From positions 3,182,226 to 3,246,225 of the forward strand of contig NZ_CM001441.1 of NCBI RefSeq assembly GCF_000244895.1: a stretch of DNA of 64,000 bases, given 5' to 3'. Made by a program: the position numbers and the translations under genes. This DNA comes from Desulfosporosinus youngiae DSM 17734. GTDB lineage: Bacteria; Bacillota; Desulfitobacteriia; Desulfitobacteriales; Desulfitobacteriaceae. Positions within the stretch are counted from its first letter, which is position 1, and the number at the start of each line of letters is the position of its first letter. This document shows, one piece after another, positions 17,081 through 26,929 of this stretch. The notes beneath the pieces were generated by a model that saw only the letters and a program-made list of their open reading frames with translations, had not been told where the DNA came from and ran no database searches.

Positions 17081-19195
17081 TTAATTCCAGTTGGCTGTCA
17101 AACGATCGCCCGGATGCAATACTGTGGTAAACTCAGCAGGCTGACCATTGACCTTTAGAGTTAAGGAAGATCCGGGACGAACCTCATCCGGAAACTTAGC
17201 ATAGGGTAAGAGGTCTGAAAGGATCGGCATTTGCCTGTATCCATTAACCCGCAGATCCATTCCGTCTCTAAGCGGTTCAGTCTCCGACACGGAACGGCCC
17301 TGAGATGTGATAAGGATTTCTTGAATGGGATAGTCCACTTCCGCCCCATTGACATAGAAAATCATTGGCTCAGGCTTAAGCTGCAGATCACCGATCGTGA
17401 GCTGGATAATACGAGTCTCGAGGGAATCTCCATCTTGAAGTATTCGGTCACCTTCTGCCCGGCTGCCATTGACCAAAACTTCACGATCTAATTTAAGGGT
17501 CTGAAATTCTCCGTTAACACGAATTTCGACGTTTTCTTTTTGTGTTAAATCATACTTTTTTTGTTTAAGCAAATTCTCCAGATTATCATTGGGAAGATAG
17601 GCAAGCTTACAGCCATCAAGAATTTGGTCTGTTTCAGTTACCGACTGGTTATCCATAAAAACTTGAGGAGCAAACCTCTCACGCTGTCCATTCCAGGAAA
17701 TCCATTTTGACTTGGGCAATGACAACACATCTTTAATACAGGCCTTGGCATCCTGACCCGCTTCACCCGGGATAAAGCTGATCTCGTCTCCTGCTTTCAG
17801 GGATTGATCTAGTTTGCTCGGTTTTCCATTGACCAATAATTGAGCCGGGCTGCCCATCGTCCCCTTGATCACCCGCATTTCATTATTTATTTCAAAGGTC
17901 AAGGCCGCTCCCGGCTTTCCTAAAAATGAACGGGGCTGTATTCCCGCAGCCAGTAAAGCTTCGGCAACGGTCGCTAATTGTAAGGCGAAAATTGAAACCG
18001 GCGAACCATTGACTAATACAGTGTAATATTGCAGCCCGTTTTCTTGAAGAGCGGCTATGCCAATTCCGATGGGGGTAATCGTTTCCGGTCCTTTTAAGCT
18101 CTTTTCTCCCTTAATTTCCCCTATTCTATCCCTAATCTGAATGCCCACTCTGTTCCGGGGAATTCCCATGGTCTCAGCCAACAGTTCACAAAGCAAGGGA
18201 GTCAGACTTCCTCCTCCGATGAGGATAATGGCATGGGGAGCGCCATTATTCAGTCTCAAAATCTCCCCGGAAATATTTTCGGCCAGTTTTCCGACCACTG
18301 GGCGAATGATTTCCAGAACCTCCAACCGGTCTACAGCGACTTTTGCACCCAGAAAATCTGTAAAACTAATGGTCTGTTTCTTAGATAATTCCCGCTTAAC
18401 CTTTTCACCTACTTTAAAATCAAGCAGATAATGGGTACATATCTCCTCAGTAACCTCATCCCCCGCCATGGGAACCATCCCATAGGCAAAAAAAGAGCCG
18501 CTCCGAGTCAGGGCAATATCCGCAGTCCCTGCCCCAATGTCCACTAAGGCAAGATTCAGACGTCTCATATTCGGGGGAATGGCAGCCTGACCTGCCGCAA
18601 TCGGTTCCAAGGTCAGACTCGTCATTTCTAAGCCTACCCGGCCTAAGACAGCCACCAGACCATCAACGACTGTCCTGGGCAAGAAGGTGGCAATCACGGA
18701 TACCTTGGCAACTCTCCCCCTTTGTCCGATCAGATTCGCAATCTCTTCCCCCTCGTTCCAAGAGGAGATCGTGTTATATCCTACACAGTGATAGCTTTGT
18801 AAATGATCATCAGCGGAAGCCTGAAGCTGACGCAGGGCTTGATGAACGGCTTCAATTTCCAAGGCCAATACATTCTCCCGTTCCCAGCGTACCGGAAGGA
18901 GTTCCTTATGTTCAGCAACCGCTACTTCTGTGCGTAAGGCACGGCCTGCAGCTGCCACGGCGACCTGTTTCAAAGGGGTATCCAGCTTTTTTTCCAACTG
19001 GGCTTTAATCTTAGCGACTACCCGGGCAACTTCATCCACATCATGAACCTGCCCATCATACATGGCGCGTTGGCGATGTTCTGTCTGCGCACTCGCCAAT
19101 ATCTCATAACCCTGATCTTCATTCTTAGTCATTACCAGTCCCATGACCATTCGGGTTCCAATATCCAGCGCAAAAATCGGTTCCACTCGTTTCAC
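17081..19195 (-). CDS. FtsA/PilM-like actin-fold ATPase with long VNG-repeat tail
   Basis: 704 residues. The first 370 are an actin/Hsp70-fold ATPase like FtsA: phosphate-1 'FALDIGTRMVMGLV' (9-22), phosphate-2 'LVDIGAGTADIALTRSGS' (around 216) and the adenosine motif 'AIILIGGGSLTP' (around 325). The remaining 330 residues are unlike classical FtsA (about 420 residues) and carry six to seven spaced 'VNG' motifs (VLVNGSP, LLVNGKP, IRVNGEF, VLVNGSR, FYVNGAE, LRVNGYR, LKVNGQP), suggesting small repeated beta domains. No membrane-targeting amphipathic helix is obvious at the C-terminus. A GTG start is used. No ftsZ is nearby, so a role in division, cell shape or sporulation is open. Confidence 0.7.
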   Translation of the reverse strand: MKRVEPIFALDIGTRMVMGLVMTKNEDQGYEILASAQTEHRQRAMYDGQVHDVDEVARVVAKIKAQLEKKLDTPLKQVAVAAAGRALRTEVAVAEHKELLPVRWERENVLALEIEAVHQALRQLQASADDHLQSYHCVGYNTISSWNEGEEIANLIGQRGRVAKVSVIATFLPRTVVDGLVAVLGRVGLEMTSLTLEPIAAGQAAIPPNMRRLNLALVDIGAGTADIALTRSGSFFAYGMVPMAGDEVTEEICTHYLLDFKVGEKVKRELSKKQTISFTDFLGAKVAVDRLEVLEIIRPVVGKLAENISGEILRLNNGAPHAIILIGGGSLTPLLCELLAETMGIPRNRVGIQIRDRIGEIKGEKSLKGPETITPIGIGIAALQENGLQYYTVLVNGSPVSIFALQLATVAEALLAAGIQPRSFLGKPGAALTFEINNEMRVIKGTMGSPAQLLVNGKPSKLDQSLKAGDEISFIPGEAGQDAKACIKDVLSLPKSKWISWNGQRERFAPQVFMDNQSVTETDQILDGCKLAYLPNDNLENLLKQKKYDLTQKENVEIRVNGEFQTLKLDREVLVNGSRAEGDRILQDGDSLETRIIQLTIGDLQLKPEPMIFYVNGAEVDYPIQEILITSQGRSVSETEPLRDGMDLRVNGYRQMPILSDLLPYAKFPDEVRPGSSLTLKVNGQPAEFTTVLHPGDRLTANWN

Positions 19196-19307
19196 CTCTC
19201 TCTACCTAAATTCGCTTTATTTGGGCAAAATCCTGCTCACTATGAGCGCAGACCTCTTTTAGCGCTGAAAGTTTCTAAGAGTTCAAGACCCATTGTTTTT
19301 GAGATGA

Positions 19308-19336
19308 CAGAGTCCCATAAAAGGGGCTCTGTTTTT
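19308..19336 (+). terminator. terminator or attenuator upstream of the Rhs gene
   Basis: Stem CAGAGTCCC / GGGGCTCTG (19308-19316, 19323-19331) followed by TTTTTA on the plus strand, with no plus-strand gene before it. It may be a leader attenuator for the Rhs gene 275 bases downstream or shield it from read-through. Confidence 0.45.
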
Positions 19337-19480
19337 ATGGGCAATAGCTGGCCTTTAGAACGGGATAAAAATTCCCGGATAATGTCCCTCAGACTTACCA
19401 TTTGCCCGGATAAGAAAATTGGAATAACTTACATACCTGATAAAAAAAGGGATTGTCGATAAATCGCGAATAGTTAACAG

Positions 19481-19524
19481 TCTTTATAAATTCTTCACAA
19501 CTTCTTTATAAATTTTTCACAATT
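19481..19524. repeat. tandem 22-bp direct repeat upstream of the Rhs gene
   Basis: Two adjacent near-identical 22-base units (consensus TCTTTATAAATT-T-TTCACAA, units 19481-19502 and 19503-19524, three to four differences), 87 bases before the Rhs start. Position fits an operator for a regulator of the Rhs gene. The rest of the 19196-19610 gap holds the hairpin at 19308 and nothing else I can name. Confidence 0.45.
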
Positions 19525-19610
19525 CCAGAATTCCGGTCCCTAATCAATCGAGCTTCAGCCCACTGCCTCGGTCAAGACCGAGAGCTCTTATTCATCAAGG
19601 AGGAAACGTC

Positions 19611-22600
19611 TTGGGTAGACAACGAACAAACTTAATCTCCGGCATCCTGTCTCTGAGTATGCTCTTTTTCGGAATTGCCCCGCAACTGACCCTTGCCGCC
19701 GCAGCGAAGGAAGGTTTAACCAACCTTTCTAAGACAGAACAAGCCATCAGCGAAAAAAAGCTCAACAAAAATGTCACCAAAGTCCGGGAACTCACCGAGA
19801 ATCGGGATAAATACACCAAGCACTATCTAAACAGTGACGGCAGCTTTACTGCCGAAACCTCTAAGAGCAGCAGACATTATCTGGATGCCGGCGGAAAATG
19901 GCAGGATATCTCCAATAAAGTGGTTCCCTCGGCTAAAGCAGGCTTTGCCGCCCAAAACGAGGCCAATGGATTTCAAACTCAATTCGCCGATCATTCCGCC
20001 TCCGACATTCTTGTGAACGTTATTCTTGATGCTAAACACCAAATTGCCTGGAAAATGGATCAAGTTCAGAAGGTTGATGCCGTAAAAACAGACACTTCTG
20101 TAACTTACCCAAATCTGCTTCCTTCGACGGATTTAGAGTACCTCCCTTATTCCGATGGACTCAAAGAAAATATTATCCTCAAAGACAAGGCAGCCCCCAA
20201 CTCCTTTAAATTTATCCTGGAAACCCAAGGCTTAAAACCCAAAGCCCTGGACGATGGCAGTATCGCCTTGCAGGACGAAACCTCGGGAGAGACCCAGTTA
20301 ACCTTGCCTCCCGCCTATATGATCGACCAAAAACAGCAAATCAGTCATGCCGCAAAGGTAACTCTTTCTTCGTCTGACAAACCAAATCAGTTTATCCTGG
20401 ATATCGTGGCGGATCTAACCTGGTTAAATGATCCTGAGCGATCCTTTCCCGTCATTGTGGATCCGATCATTTCCAACGAAAACATTACAGCCGATGTAGG
20501 AGCCAACGGAATTGATACCTATATAGCATCCAATAGCCCTTACAAATATTACAACAGCCCTTATATGACCACGGGCTGGGATACTGCTCTTGGCGCAACC
20601 CGGTCGTTGATCAAATTCCCTCTCCCCCCCCTTCCGGACGGCGCTATCGTTACAGACAGCATCTTCTCTCTTTACAAGTATACAACAACCAGTGAAGCTC
20701 AGGACCTAGCTGCCTTTAGAATCAAGACTGCCTGGAGTCCGCTGGACATCACTTGGGACCATCAACCTGAAATTGACAAAGATAACGAACAAACCAGAGC
20801 CTCACTTATTACCGTTCCGGGCAGCCACATAGGCTGGGTAAACTTTAACGTCTGGTCTATCGTCAAAGGCTGGTATAATGGCGGTCTGGACAAGAATGGC
20901 TTCATGGTTGCACATAACCAGGAAGGCAATCCCTTGTTCTTCTATCGCACAAGCAATTACGGAACCAATCAGCCCTTTCTCTCCATCACCTATATCACCG
21001 ACCAAACAGGGTTAAACCCTTACTGGAGTTACGCCAATACACCGGTCGGTTCCGCCAACACGGATAACGGCAACTTCATTAGCTCTGTTGTAGATTTCTC
21101 CCTGCCTGGCCGAGGAATACCCAACAGCGTTACGAGAACCTTTAACAACCGGGGGGCTCTTGAGGGAATCTTCGGCAAAAAATGGTTTTCCAATCTCGAC
21201 ATGCAGCTCGTGGATAAACCCTGGGGAAAAGTGCTCTTGGATTCAGCCGGGACGGAACGTCCCTTCATGCTCAAAAGCGACGGACAAACCTATGCCGCCC
21301 CGGATAATTACCCGGTTCAGCTCTATAAGAACCCTGACGGAACCTTTACCCTTCAGGAGATCAATGAAAGCGGCGGTTACCGAACGGAGCTCCCCAGTGT
21401 CGCCTTTGCCGGGGACGGCAAGGTGATTCGCCTTCTGGACGGCAAAGGAAATACCACGAACATCACCCGCGCCGGGGATAAAATCCGCTTAACCGATGCT
21501 TCCGGCCGGATGGTGGAATTAACCCTTGCAAACGGTACCGTGGCTTCTTTGAAAGACCATACCGGTCAGGTAAAGGTAACCTACAATTATACGGGCGGTT
21601 TCCTGACCCAAGTCACTTACAAAGATGCAGCCTATGGGGATTCCAGCCTTAAGTACAGCTGGGACAAGGGTCAACTGCGGTCCATGACGGATAAAAATGG
21701 CACACCCTATTATCTGACTTATGATAACCTCAACCGCATTGCCAGTGTCGGAGAAATCAATCTGCTGGGCAACCCCAGCTTTGAAGCAGGCTATGGCACT
21801 AATCTCGATTCTTGGGAAGAAACGGTGGAACCCGATTATGGAAGCATAACAGAAGACTCCTCAACAGCAACAACGGGTAAAGGCAGTGTGCACATCCAAG
21901 GCAGCTCAACGCTTTACCCCGGTTCTACTCAAAGCTATCTCCATGTCAGTCAAACCCTTCCGATTAAACCCTCCACATCCTACAATTTAAGCGCTCAGTT
22001 GAAAACCGGTGCTCTCAAGGGCAAGGCTTTTCTCAACACGGTGCAGTTGGATGTTAACGGCACCATCCTGGATTCCACCTGGAAGGATACCCGGTCCATT
22101 GCCCTCACGGGAACAAAGGACTGGACAAAACAATCCCTAAGTGTGACCACCCAAGCCAATGCGGCTTACCTGAGGGTCTACATGCAAGCGGACCATGACA
22201 GCACCCATTTTGGCGGAGATGCTTACTTCGATGAGGCTCAACTGGTCGAAGGAGCAGCCGCAGCCGAGTTCCACGGTCATACAGAGATCGGCTTCGGCGG
22301 GGATGGCTGGGTTACCTCTCCCCTGGGGGACGTCACTCAGTATGTGCACAATAATTATGGCAATCCCATAGCCGTGATCAATGATCCGGTCGGTCTGAAT
22401 TCAGCCACCCGCATGACCTGGAATGCCGCAGACCAGCTGACAAGTCTCACCACACCTTCTGGAAACACTTACAACTATAAGTATGATCCCCTTGGGAATA
22501 TGGAAAAGGCCACAGACCCCAAAAACAATAAAACCAACTATGAATACTATAGAAATCGCCTGAAAACTTTAACCCAAGCAGACGGCAAATACGTTCAGAA

Positions 22601-25600
22601 TGCCTGGGACCCGGTCAGCTTAGACCAGCAAACCCAAACCGACCAGGCCGGCAACTCCAAAGCCTACGCCTATAATGCCGGAAACCTGACCATGGAATCC
22701 AATCTCTTGGGGATAGCGGATAACCGGATTTACAACAGCGGGTTTAATGAAGTGGACAGCAATAATCAGTCCTTGGAATGGTTGGGTTATGCGCCCACGG
22801 GCAGTACTAATCTCACCGAGGAGGATCCGGAAGCCCCTTACGGCGGGAGTCGTATCTTAAAGCTCAATCCCGGAACAAACCATAACACCTATCAGTGGAC
22901 AGGCTTTGTCAGTGTAGCCGACAAAGCGAAGGGCAACTATATCCTTAGTGGGGATATTAAAGCCGCAGGAAGCGGCTCAACTTTAGGGGCAGTCATCAAT
23001 ATCTTCTGGTACGATGCGGATAAAAACCTAATTGAAGATCCGACCCCTTATTTTAAAGTCAAAGACGGAGAGTGGCAACGCTATACCGCCATGGACATTA
23101 AACCGCCAGCCAATGCTGTTTATACCCGGATCATGGCCATCACCTACCAAGGGTATACCGGTTACTTCGACAACCTTCAGTTTGAACAAAGCTCACAGAT
23201 CCGGGGGTATAACGCTCTGCAAAACTCCTCTTTTGTCAACGGGCTTTCCAAATGGATTCGCTCCAGCAGCTATGCAGACGTCATATCAGAAGTAGGAACC
23301 ATCAATCTCCCCTCCACCGGCAGCAGCTATTTGGAATCTCAAACCCTGATCCCCATTAAACAAGGGGAAGACTATACCCTAAGCGGAAATCTCAGCACAG
23401 GCCCAATGACCGCCGCTTCAGATAAGGGAGCTTCCCTGCAGGTCCTGATCTACAATCAGGCCGGGACCTATGTTCAAACCTTTAAATCTAAAATCGTTTC
23501 GGAAAAATCAGACCTGGCCAAGTATGTCGTACCCTTCGAATCCCCGGTCAACGGAACCGCCAAAGTCCGTTTAGACGTGACCAGCGCTCAAGGGATTGCC
23601 AAGTTTGATAATATTCGCTTCGGGTATGGCCGGGAAGCGGTTACCTCAAACTATGATTCCTCGAATAATTATGTTGTCAGCACCACCAATCAGCTGAACA
23701 AAACGGTCAGCTATGCCAACGATGCCTATGGACAAGCAACCTCCGTCACTTCCCCTACCGGTGAGGTCATCCGCTACGCCTATGACGGCCAGGAGCGTTT
23801 GCGCACCGTCACAGACAACGCTCAAAACCTGACCACCTACGGCCTGGATGCCAACGGCAACGTCTTAAGTGTCAACACCAAGGCTCCCTCAGGTACGATC
23901 TACAATCAAAGCTCCTTCGTCTATGATGACAAGAACAATCTCAAGGCTGAGAAAAACGCCGCCAACTCCATTGTCAGCAGTTATGCCTACGATGCCAATG
24001 GCCGGCTCACACAAAAAACCAATGCCGGCGGCAGCACTGTCAGCTTAGAGTACGATCCCTTAGGCTTGCTTAAGACTCTGAGATTATCCAGTAATGAAAC
24101 CTATGGCTTCAGCTATGACCTGGAAGGTCGGCGCAAGCAGGCAACAGTTTCGAAAACGCCCACTGGTCCAATCCTTCATACCTTCGACTATGATTACGAT
24201 GAGGTAGGAAATCTGATCAGCTCTATCGAAAAGGGCAGCAGCGGCACGTTTATCGGGAGCATCACCAAACCTGCCGGAGACATGTACTCCAAGACGGATC
24301 AACTCCTGGGCTTTAAGCTTAAGTATCTATCCAATCCTGACGTCCTCTACGCCTTTCTCTATTCCCCCAACAAGTTGGTGGAAAAGGTCTCGGCAGCGGG
24401 CAAAGACACCCTCTTTAAGTACGATGAGGGCAGCAAGCTGAAGTTGCAGACTAATCCCAATGGTGTGGAGGATCGATTCGACTATAACGAAGGCAATCAG
24501 TTGATTGGCACCTCGGCCTTCAAGCCCGGCAATGACTATAAGACAAGAATTTCGAGCACCTATAAGTATGATGACGACGGCCGGCTGATCGAAATCAAGG
24601 GCCAAGGCCCGGGCAGTCCCACGGCAAAGTATGTTTACAATGATCTTGCCGGAACGGAAAAGCTGAACCGCTTAACCCAAGCTGAGATCACGGATGTCGG
24701 AACCCAGTACACTCTGGATTACAGCTATGATCCGGCAGGAAACCTTAAATCCATGGATGTACCCAAAGGGCAGGTAGAACAGAAAAATACTTTCACCTAT
24801 GATGGGGATAATAAGATCAGCTCTATCAACGGGTCGGCGAGTAATGTGAGTTATGATGCCAATGGGAATCTGACCAAGCTGACGGTTAACGGCAAAACCC
24901 AGCAATATGTCTATGATGCGGCTAACCGCTTAATCAGCGTGAAAAACGAAGCAGGTACGGTCATTGCCAGCTACACTTATGACGGGGATGGACAGCGTCT
25001 TACGAAAACTGTGGGATCGGAGACCATAACTTATCATTACTTTAAGGGTCAGCTGATGTACGAGACCTCCGATCAGTATGCGGATAAAGTGACCGCCCGC
25101 TATACCTGGACCCCGGAAGGAAAGCTGCTCTCGATTTATATCTTCCGCCCTGTTGGGGGCTATTGGAACTATTATTACTACCATTACAATGCCCATGGGG
25201 ATGTTGTGGCGGTAACGGATTCTAATGGAAATGTGTACCGGCAGTATGCTTATGATCCGTATGGGAATATCATCAGTGTTAAGGATGGAGCCAATGTCTC
25301 GAAAGACATGAGCACGGATGAGTTTAATCATGCTTACACTTATGCGGGATATCGGTATGATAAGGAAACCGGGTTGTATTTCCTCAATGCCAGGTACTAT
25401 AATGCAGGGATTGGCAGGTTTTTGACGAAGGATACCTTTAAAGGCAGAGCTAATGATCCCCAAAGTTTAAATCGATATGCTTATGCCCATGGGAATCCCG
25501 TTAGTTTTGTTGATCCGACGGGACATGATGTAGGGGCACCAGGGATGGATTTGGGAGTTTATACTGAGTATCAAAAACAAGGTCTCTATCCAACAGGAAG

Positions 25601-26030
25601 TTACTCTACACCAATGCCTGCGCCTAAGAATACAAGTGGGAATGTGCATAATGCTAATAGTGTTGCAAATGCAAATGATCAACTATTATCAACTACAGCA
25701 CTAACTATTGATGGGATGAGTTCAGCGAAAAGTTTATTATTAGTAGCTAATAAAGGTTTATCAAAAGCTATAGGGAAATCGTTACCGGTTTTTGGTGCAA
25801 GCACCCTTGCTTATGGTTTAGCACAAGATTGGACCAATTATAACGGCAATAATTTGATTTATGCTATGGGACTAACGTTTATAGGGGCAACATTACCTGT
25901 CATTGGAACTGCATTTTTAGTTGGAGTGTTAGGCGCGACTACCGCTGGAATTACTTTTGGTGTAACATCAGGCTTTGCATTATCATTTATTATTCCTGAA
26001 ATAAAAAGTAGACGACTAAAAAAAGCTTAG
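19611..26030 (+). CDS. secreted giant YD-repeat (Rhs-type) polymorphic toxin
   Basis: 2139 residues; TTG start with an AAGGAGG site. Order: signal peptide (1-30, cleavage near 'LTLAAAA'); N-terminal export region (50-280); DNRLRE-like domain (about 290-455, 'RSLIKFPLPPLPDGA', 'WSIVKGWYNGG'); YD-repeat shell with three inserted carbohydrate-binding-like segments (about 717-883, 1042-1195, 1202-1340); Rhs core ending 'GLYFLNARYYNAGIGRFLTK' and 'PTGHDVG' (about 1920-1972); then a variable tip (about 1985-2139) of two hydrophobic stretches and a basic end. The tip is AT-rich, unlike the body, a sign of tip exchange. By family knowledge the shell encloses and releases the tip as a contact-dependent toxin. 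The tip looks pore-forming (inference). The next gene is the probable immunity protein. Confidence 0.88.
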   Translation: MGRQRTNLISGILSLSMLFFGIAPQLTLAAAAKEGLTNLSKTEQAISEKKLNKNVTKVRELTENRDKYTKHYLNSDGSFTAETSKSSRHYLDAGGKWQDISNKVVPSAKAGFAAQNEANGFQTQFADHSASDILVNVILDAKHQIAWKMDQVQKVDAVKTDTSVTYPNLLPSTDLEYLPYSDGLKENIILKDKAAPNSFKFILETQGLKPKALDDGSIALQDETSGETQLTLPPAYMIDQKQQISHAAKVTLSSSDKPNQFILDIVADLTWLNDPERSFPVIVDPIISNENITADVGANGIDTYIASNSPYKYYNSPYMTTGWDTALGATRSLIKFPLPPLPDGAIVTDSIFSLYKYTTTSEAQDLAAFRIKTAWSPLDITWDHQPEIDKDNEQTRASLITVPGSHIGWVNFNVWSIVKGWYNGGLDKNGFMVAHNQEGNPLFFYRTSNYGTNQPFLSITYITDQTGLNPYWSYANTPVGSANTDNGNFISSVVDFSLPGRGIPNSVTRTFNNRGALEGIFGKKWFSNLDMQLVDKPWGKVLLDSAGTERPFMLKSDGQTYAAPDNYPVQLYKNPDGTFTLQEINESGGYRTELPSVAFAGDGKVIRLLDGKGNTTNITRAGDKIRLTDASGRMVELTLANGTVASLKDHTGQVKVTYNYTGGFLTQVTYKDAAYGDSSLKYSWDKGQLRSMTDKNGTPYYLTYDNLNRIASVGEINLLGNPSFEAGYGTNLDSWEETVEPDYGSITEDSSTATTGKGSVHIQGSSTLYPGSTQSYLHVSQTLPIKPSTSYNLSAQLKTGALKGKAFLNTVQLDVNGTILDSTWKDTRSIALTGTKDWTKQSLSVTTQANAAYLRVYMQADHDSTHFGGDAYFDEAQLVEGAAAAEFHGHTEIGFGGDGWVTSPLGDVTQYVHNNYGNPIAVINDPVGLNSATRMTWNAADQLTSLTTPSGNTYNYKYDPLGNMEKATDPKNNKTNYEYYRNRLKTLTQADGKYVQNAWDPVSLDQQTQTDQAGNSKAYAYNAGNLTMESNLLGIADNRIYNSGFNEVDSNNQSLEWLGYAPTGSTNLTEEDPEAPYGGSRILKLNPGTNHNTYQWTGFVSVADKAKGNYILSGDIKAAGSGSTLGAVINIFWYDADKNLIEDPTPYFKVKDGEWQRYTAMDIKPPANAVYTRIMAITYQGYTGYFDNLQFEQSSQIRGYNALQNSSFVNGLSKWIRSSSYADVISEVGTINLPSTGSSYLESQTLIPIKQGEDYTLSGNLSTGPMTAASDKGASLQVLIYNQAGTYVQTFKSKIVSEKSDLAKYVVPFESPVNGTAKVRLDVTSAQGIAKFDNIRFGYGREAVTSNYDSSNNYVVSTTNQLNKTVSYANDAYGQATSVTSPTGEVIRYAYDGQERLRTVTDNAQNLTTYGLDANGNVLSVNTKAPSGTIYNQSSFVYDDKNNLKAEKNAANSIVSSYAYDANGRLTQKTNAGGSTVSLEYDPLGLLKTLRLSSNETYGFSYDLEGRRKQATVSKTPTGPILHTFDYDYDEVGNLISSIEKGSSGTFIGSITKPAGDMYSKTDQLLGFKLKYLSNPDVLYAFLYSPNKLVEKVSAAGKDTLFKYDEGSKLKLQTNPNGVEDRFDYNEGNQLIGTSAFKPGNDYKTRISSTYKYDDDGRLIEIKGQGPGSPTAKYVYNDLAGTEKLNRLTQAEITDVGTQYTLDYSYDPAGNLKSMDVPKGQVEQKNTFTYDGDNKISSINGSASNVSYDANGNLTKLTVNGKTQQYVYDAANRLISVKNEAGTVIASYTYDGDGQRLTKTVGSETITYHYFKGQLMYETSDQYADKVTARYTWTPEGKLLSIYIFRPVGGYWNYYYYHYNAHGDVVAVTDSNGNVYRQYAYDPYGNIISVKDGANVSKDMSTDEFNHAYTYAGYRYDKETGLYFLNARYYNAGIGRFLTKDTFKGRANDPQSLNRYAYAHGNPVSFVDPTGHDVGAPGMDLGVYTEYQKQGLYPTGSYSTPMPAPKNTSGNVHNANSVANANDQLLSTTALTIDGMSSAKSLLLVANKGLSKAIGKSLPVFGASTLAYGLAQDWTNYNGNNLIYAMGLTFIGATLPVIGTAFLVGVLGATTAGITFGVTSGFALSFIIPEIKSRRLKKA

Positions 26031-26042
26031 GAGGAAATATAG

Positions 26043-26429
26043 ATGGGGTGGAACTATATACCCTGGCCAATAATTATACTTGCTTTATTTTTAGGCGGTA
26101 TGTTCTTTATTGTAAATGCAATAAAGATTAGAAAAAAATCACCTACAGCTTTCGTACTATCGTATTTTCTTCTTGGAATTAGTTTTATCTTTTTTGGGTT
26201 TTTAAAAATAGCTCAAGTTTTTTTAGCAGATCAAAGCTATAATATTATGGTTAACATTTCAACTTTTTTATTCACTTTTTCTATACCTTTGCTTTTAATT
26301 GGGGGTTATCAGAAAGTTAAAAATGAAGGAAGAATGGGTGAAAAAGTCAAGAAAGATTTTATTTTAGTTGGTGGTTTTTTTCTGTTTTGTGTCTTCTTTA
26401 CTCTGTTTGTCTGGTTTCAAACTAGGTAG
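26043..26429 (+). CDS. four-helix membrane protein, probable immunity to the Rhs tip (Y-[LI]-P-W family)
   Basis: 128 residues, four transmembrane helices, starting 12 bases after the Rhs stop with an AGGAGG site. The N-terminal 'NYIPWPIIIL' matches 'NYLPWQLSVL' and 'SYLPWQLNLI' of the products at 27427 and 33926, and all three share length and helix layout, so they form one family. Each follows a hydrophobic tip end with a basic tail. Position and membrane nature make it the likely partner that protects the producer from a membrane-acting tip (inference; not a family I can name). Confidence 0.65.
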   Translation: MGWNYIPWPIIILALFLGGMFFIVNAIKIRKKSPTAFVLSYFLLGISFIFFGFLKIAQVFLADQSYNIMVNISTFLFTFSIPLLLIGGYQKVKNEGRMGEKVKKDFILVGGFFLFCVFFTLFVWFQTR

Positions 26430-26484
26430 TTTTTCGCTTTAATTTAAACCTTGTACATTGAAATTAAAAATTCTAAAACAATTA

Positions 26485-26589
26485 ATGAACACTGTCCCTA
26501 AGTTTTTCTCTGGACCAAAAAGTTTTTTGCCAATGTTTTATATTGAAGATTCAAATATGAGCCATTTCTATGGTATTCCAACAACTTAA
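26485..26589 (+). pseudogene. remnant of a displaced toxin tip
   Basis: Short open stretch of 34 codons ('KFFSGPKSFLPMFYIED', ending 'HFYGIPTT') with its stop 17 bases before the next small gene. Same tip-end/partner layout as the other modules of the array; the rest of the tip and its Rhs joint are gone. Confidence 0.4.
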
Positions 26590-26606
26590 GCAATATTGGA
26601 GGGAGA

Positions 26607-26825
26607 ATGAATCACATTAATGAAAATATCTTTTGCTGCAAAAGACTAAAAGAAGTATATGAGGATGATGACTCGAACCATGAGATATTTGTCTACACCC
26701 TCGATTTTGATGAAACCCAATGGTATATTCCTGGAATAGGACATCTTTACTTTTGCCCATTTTGTGGAAGCAATATCGCCGGACAAGGGTTCGGTAAAAA
26801 GTGGGAACCATTTAATCAAAAATAA
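26607..26825 (+). CDS. small zinc-ribbon-like protein, probable orphan immunity protein
   Basis: 72 residues, acidic, with an early Cys pair ('FCCKRLKE') and a C-terminal 'YFCPFCGSNIAGQGF' (C-x2-C) that could bind zinc. The layout recalls the small CPxCG proteins found as immunity genes in polymorphic toxin loci (DUF6980-like, from memory). TTGGAGGGAG ribosome site. It follows a tip remnant and is followed by a hairpin (26856-26897), completing a module. Confidence 0.55.
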   Translation: MNHINENIFCCKRLKEVYEDDDSNHEIFVYTLDFDETQWYIPGIGHLYFCPFCGSNIAGQGFGKKWEPFNQK

Positions 26826-26855
26826 CTTCTACTATCTTAGCAAAAGCATCCGAAA

Positions 26856-26897
26856 CAAGGGTCAAGTCCGAAGAGGGCTTGGCTCTTCATTTTTTGC
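26856..26897 (+). terminator. module-end hairpin
   Basis: Imperfect stem AAGGGTCAAGTCC / GGGCTTGGCTCTT followed by CATTTTTT. A similar GGTTCAAGCC...GGGCTTGGTCC hairpin ends the module at 31.3 kb. Confidence 0.6.
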
Positions 26898-26929
26898 ACT
26901 AGCTGTAATTCTAGGTTGAAGTTTTAACG

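Noticed and set aside
24930-25463. Long minus-strand open frames opposite the Rhs gene, rich in Ile and repeated in its copies
   Set aside because: They mirror the YD-repeat codons, lack ribosome sites and recur only because the Rhs gene is duplicated.
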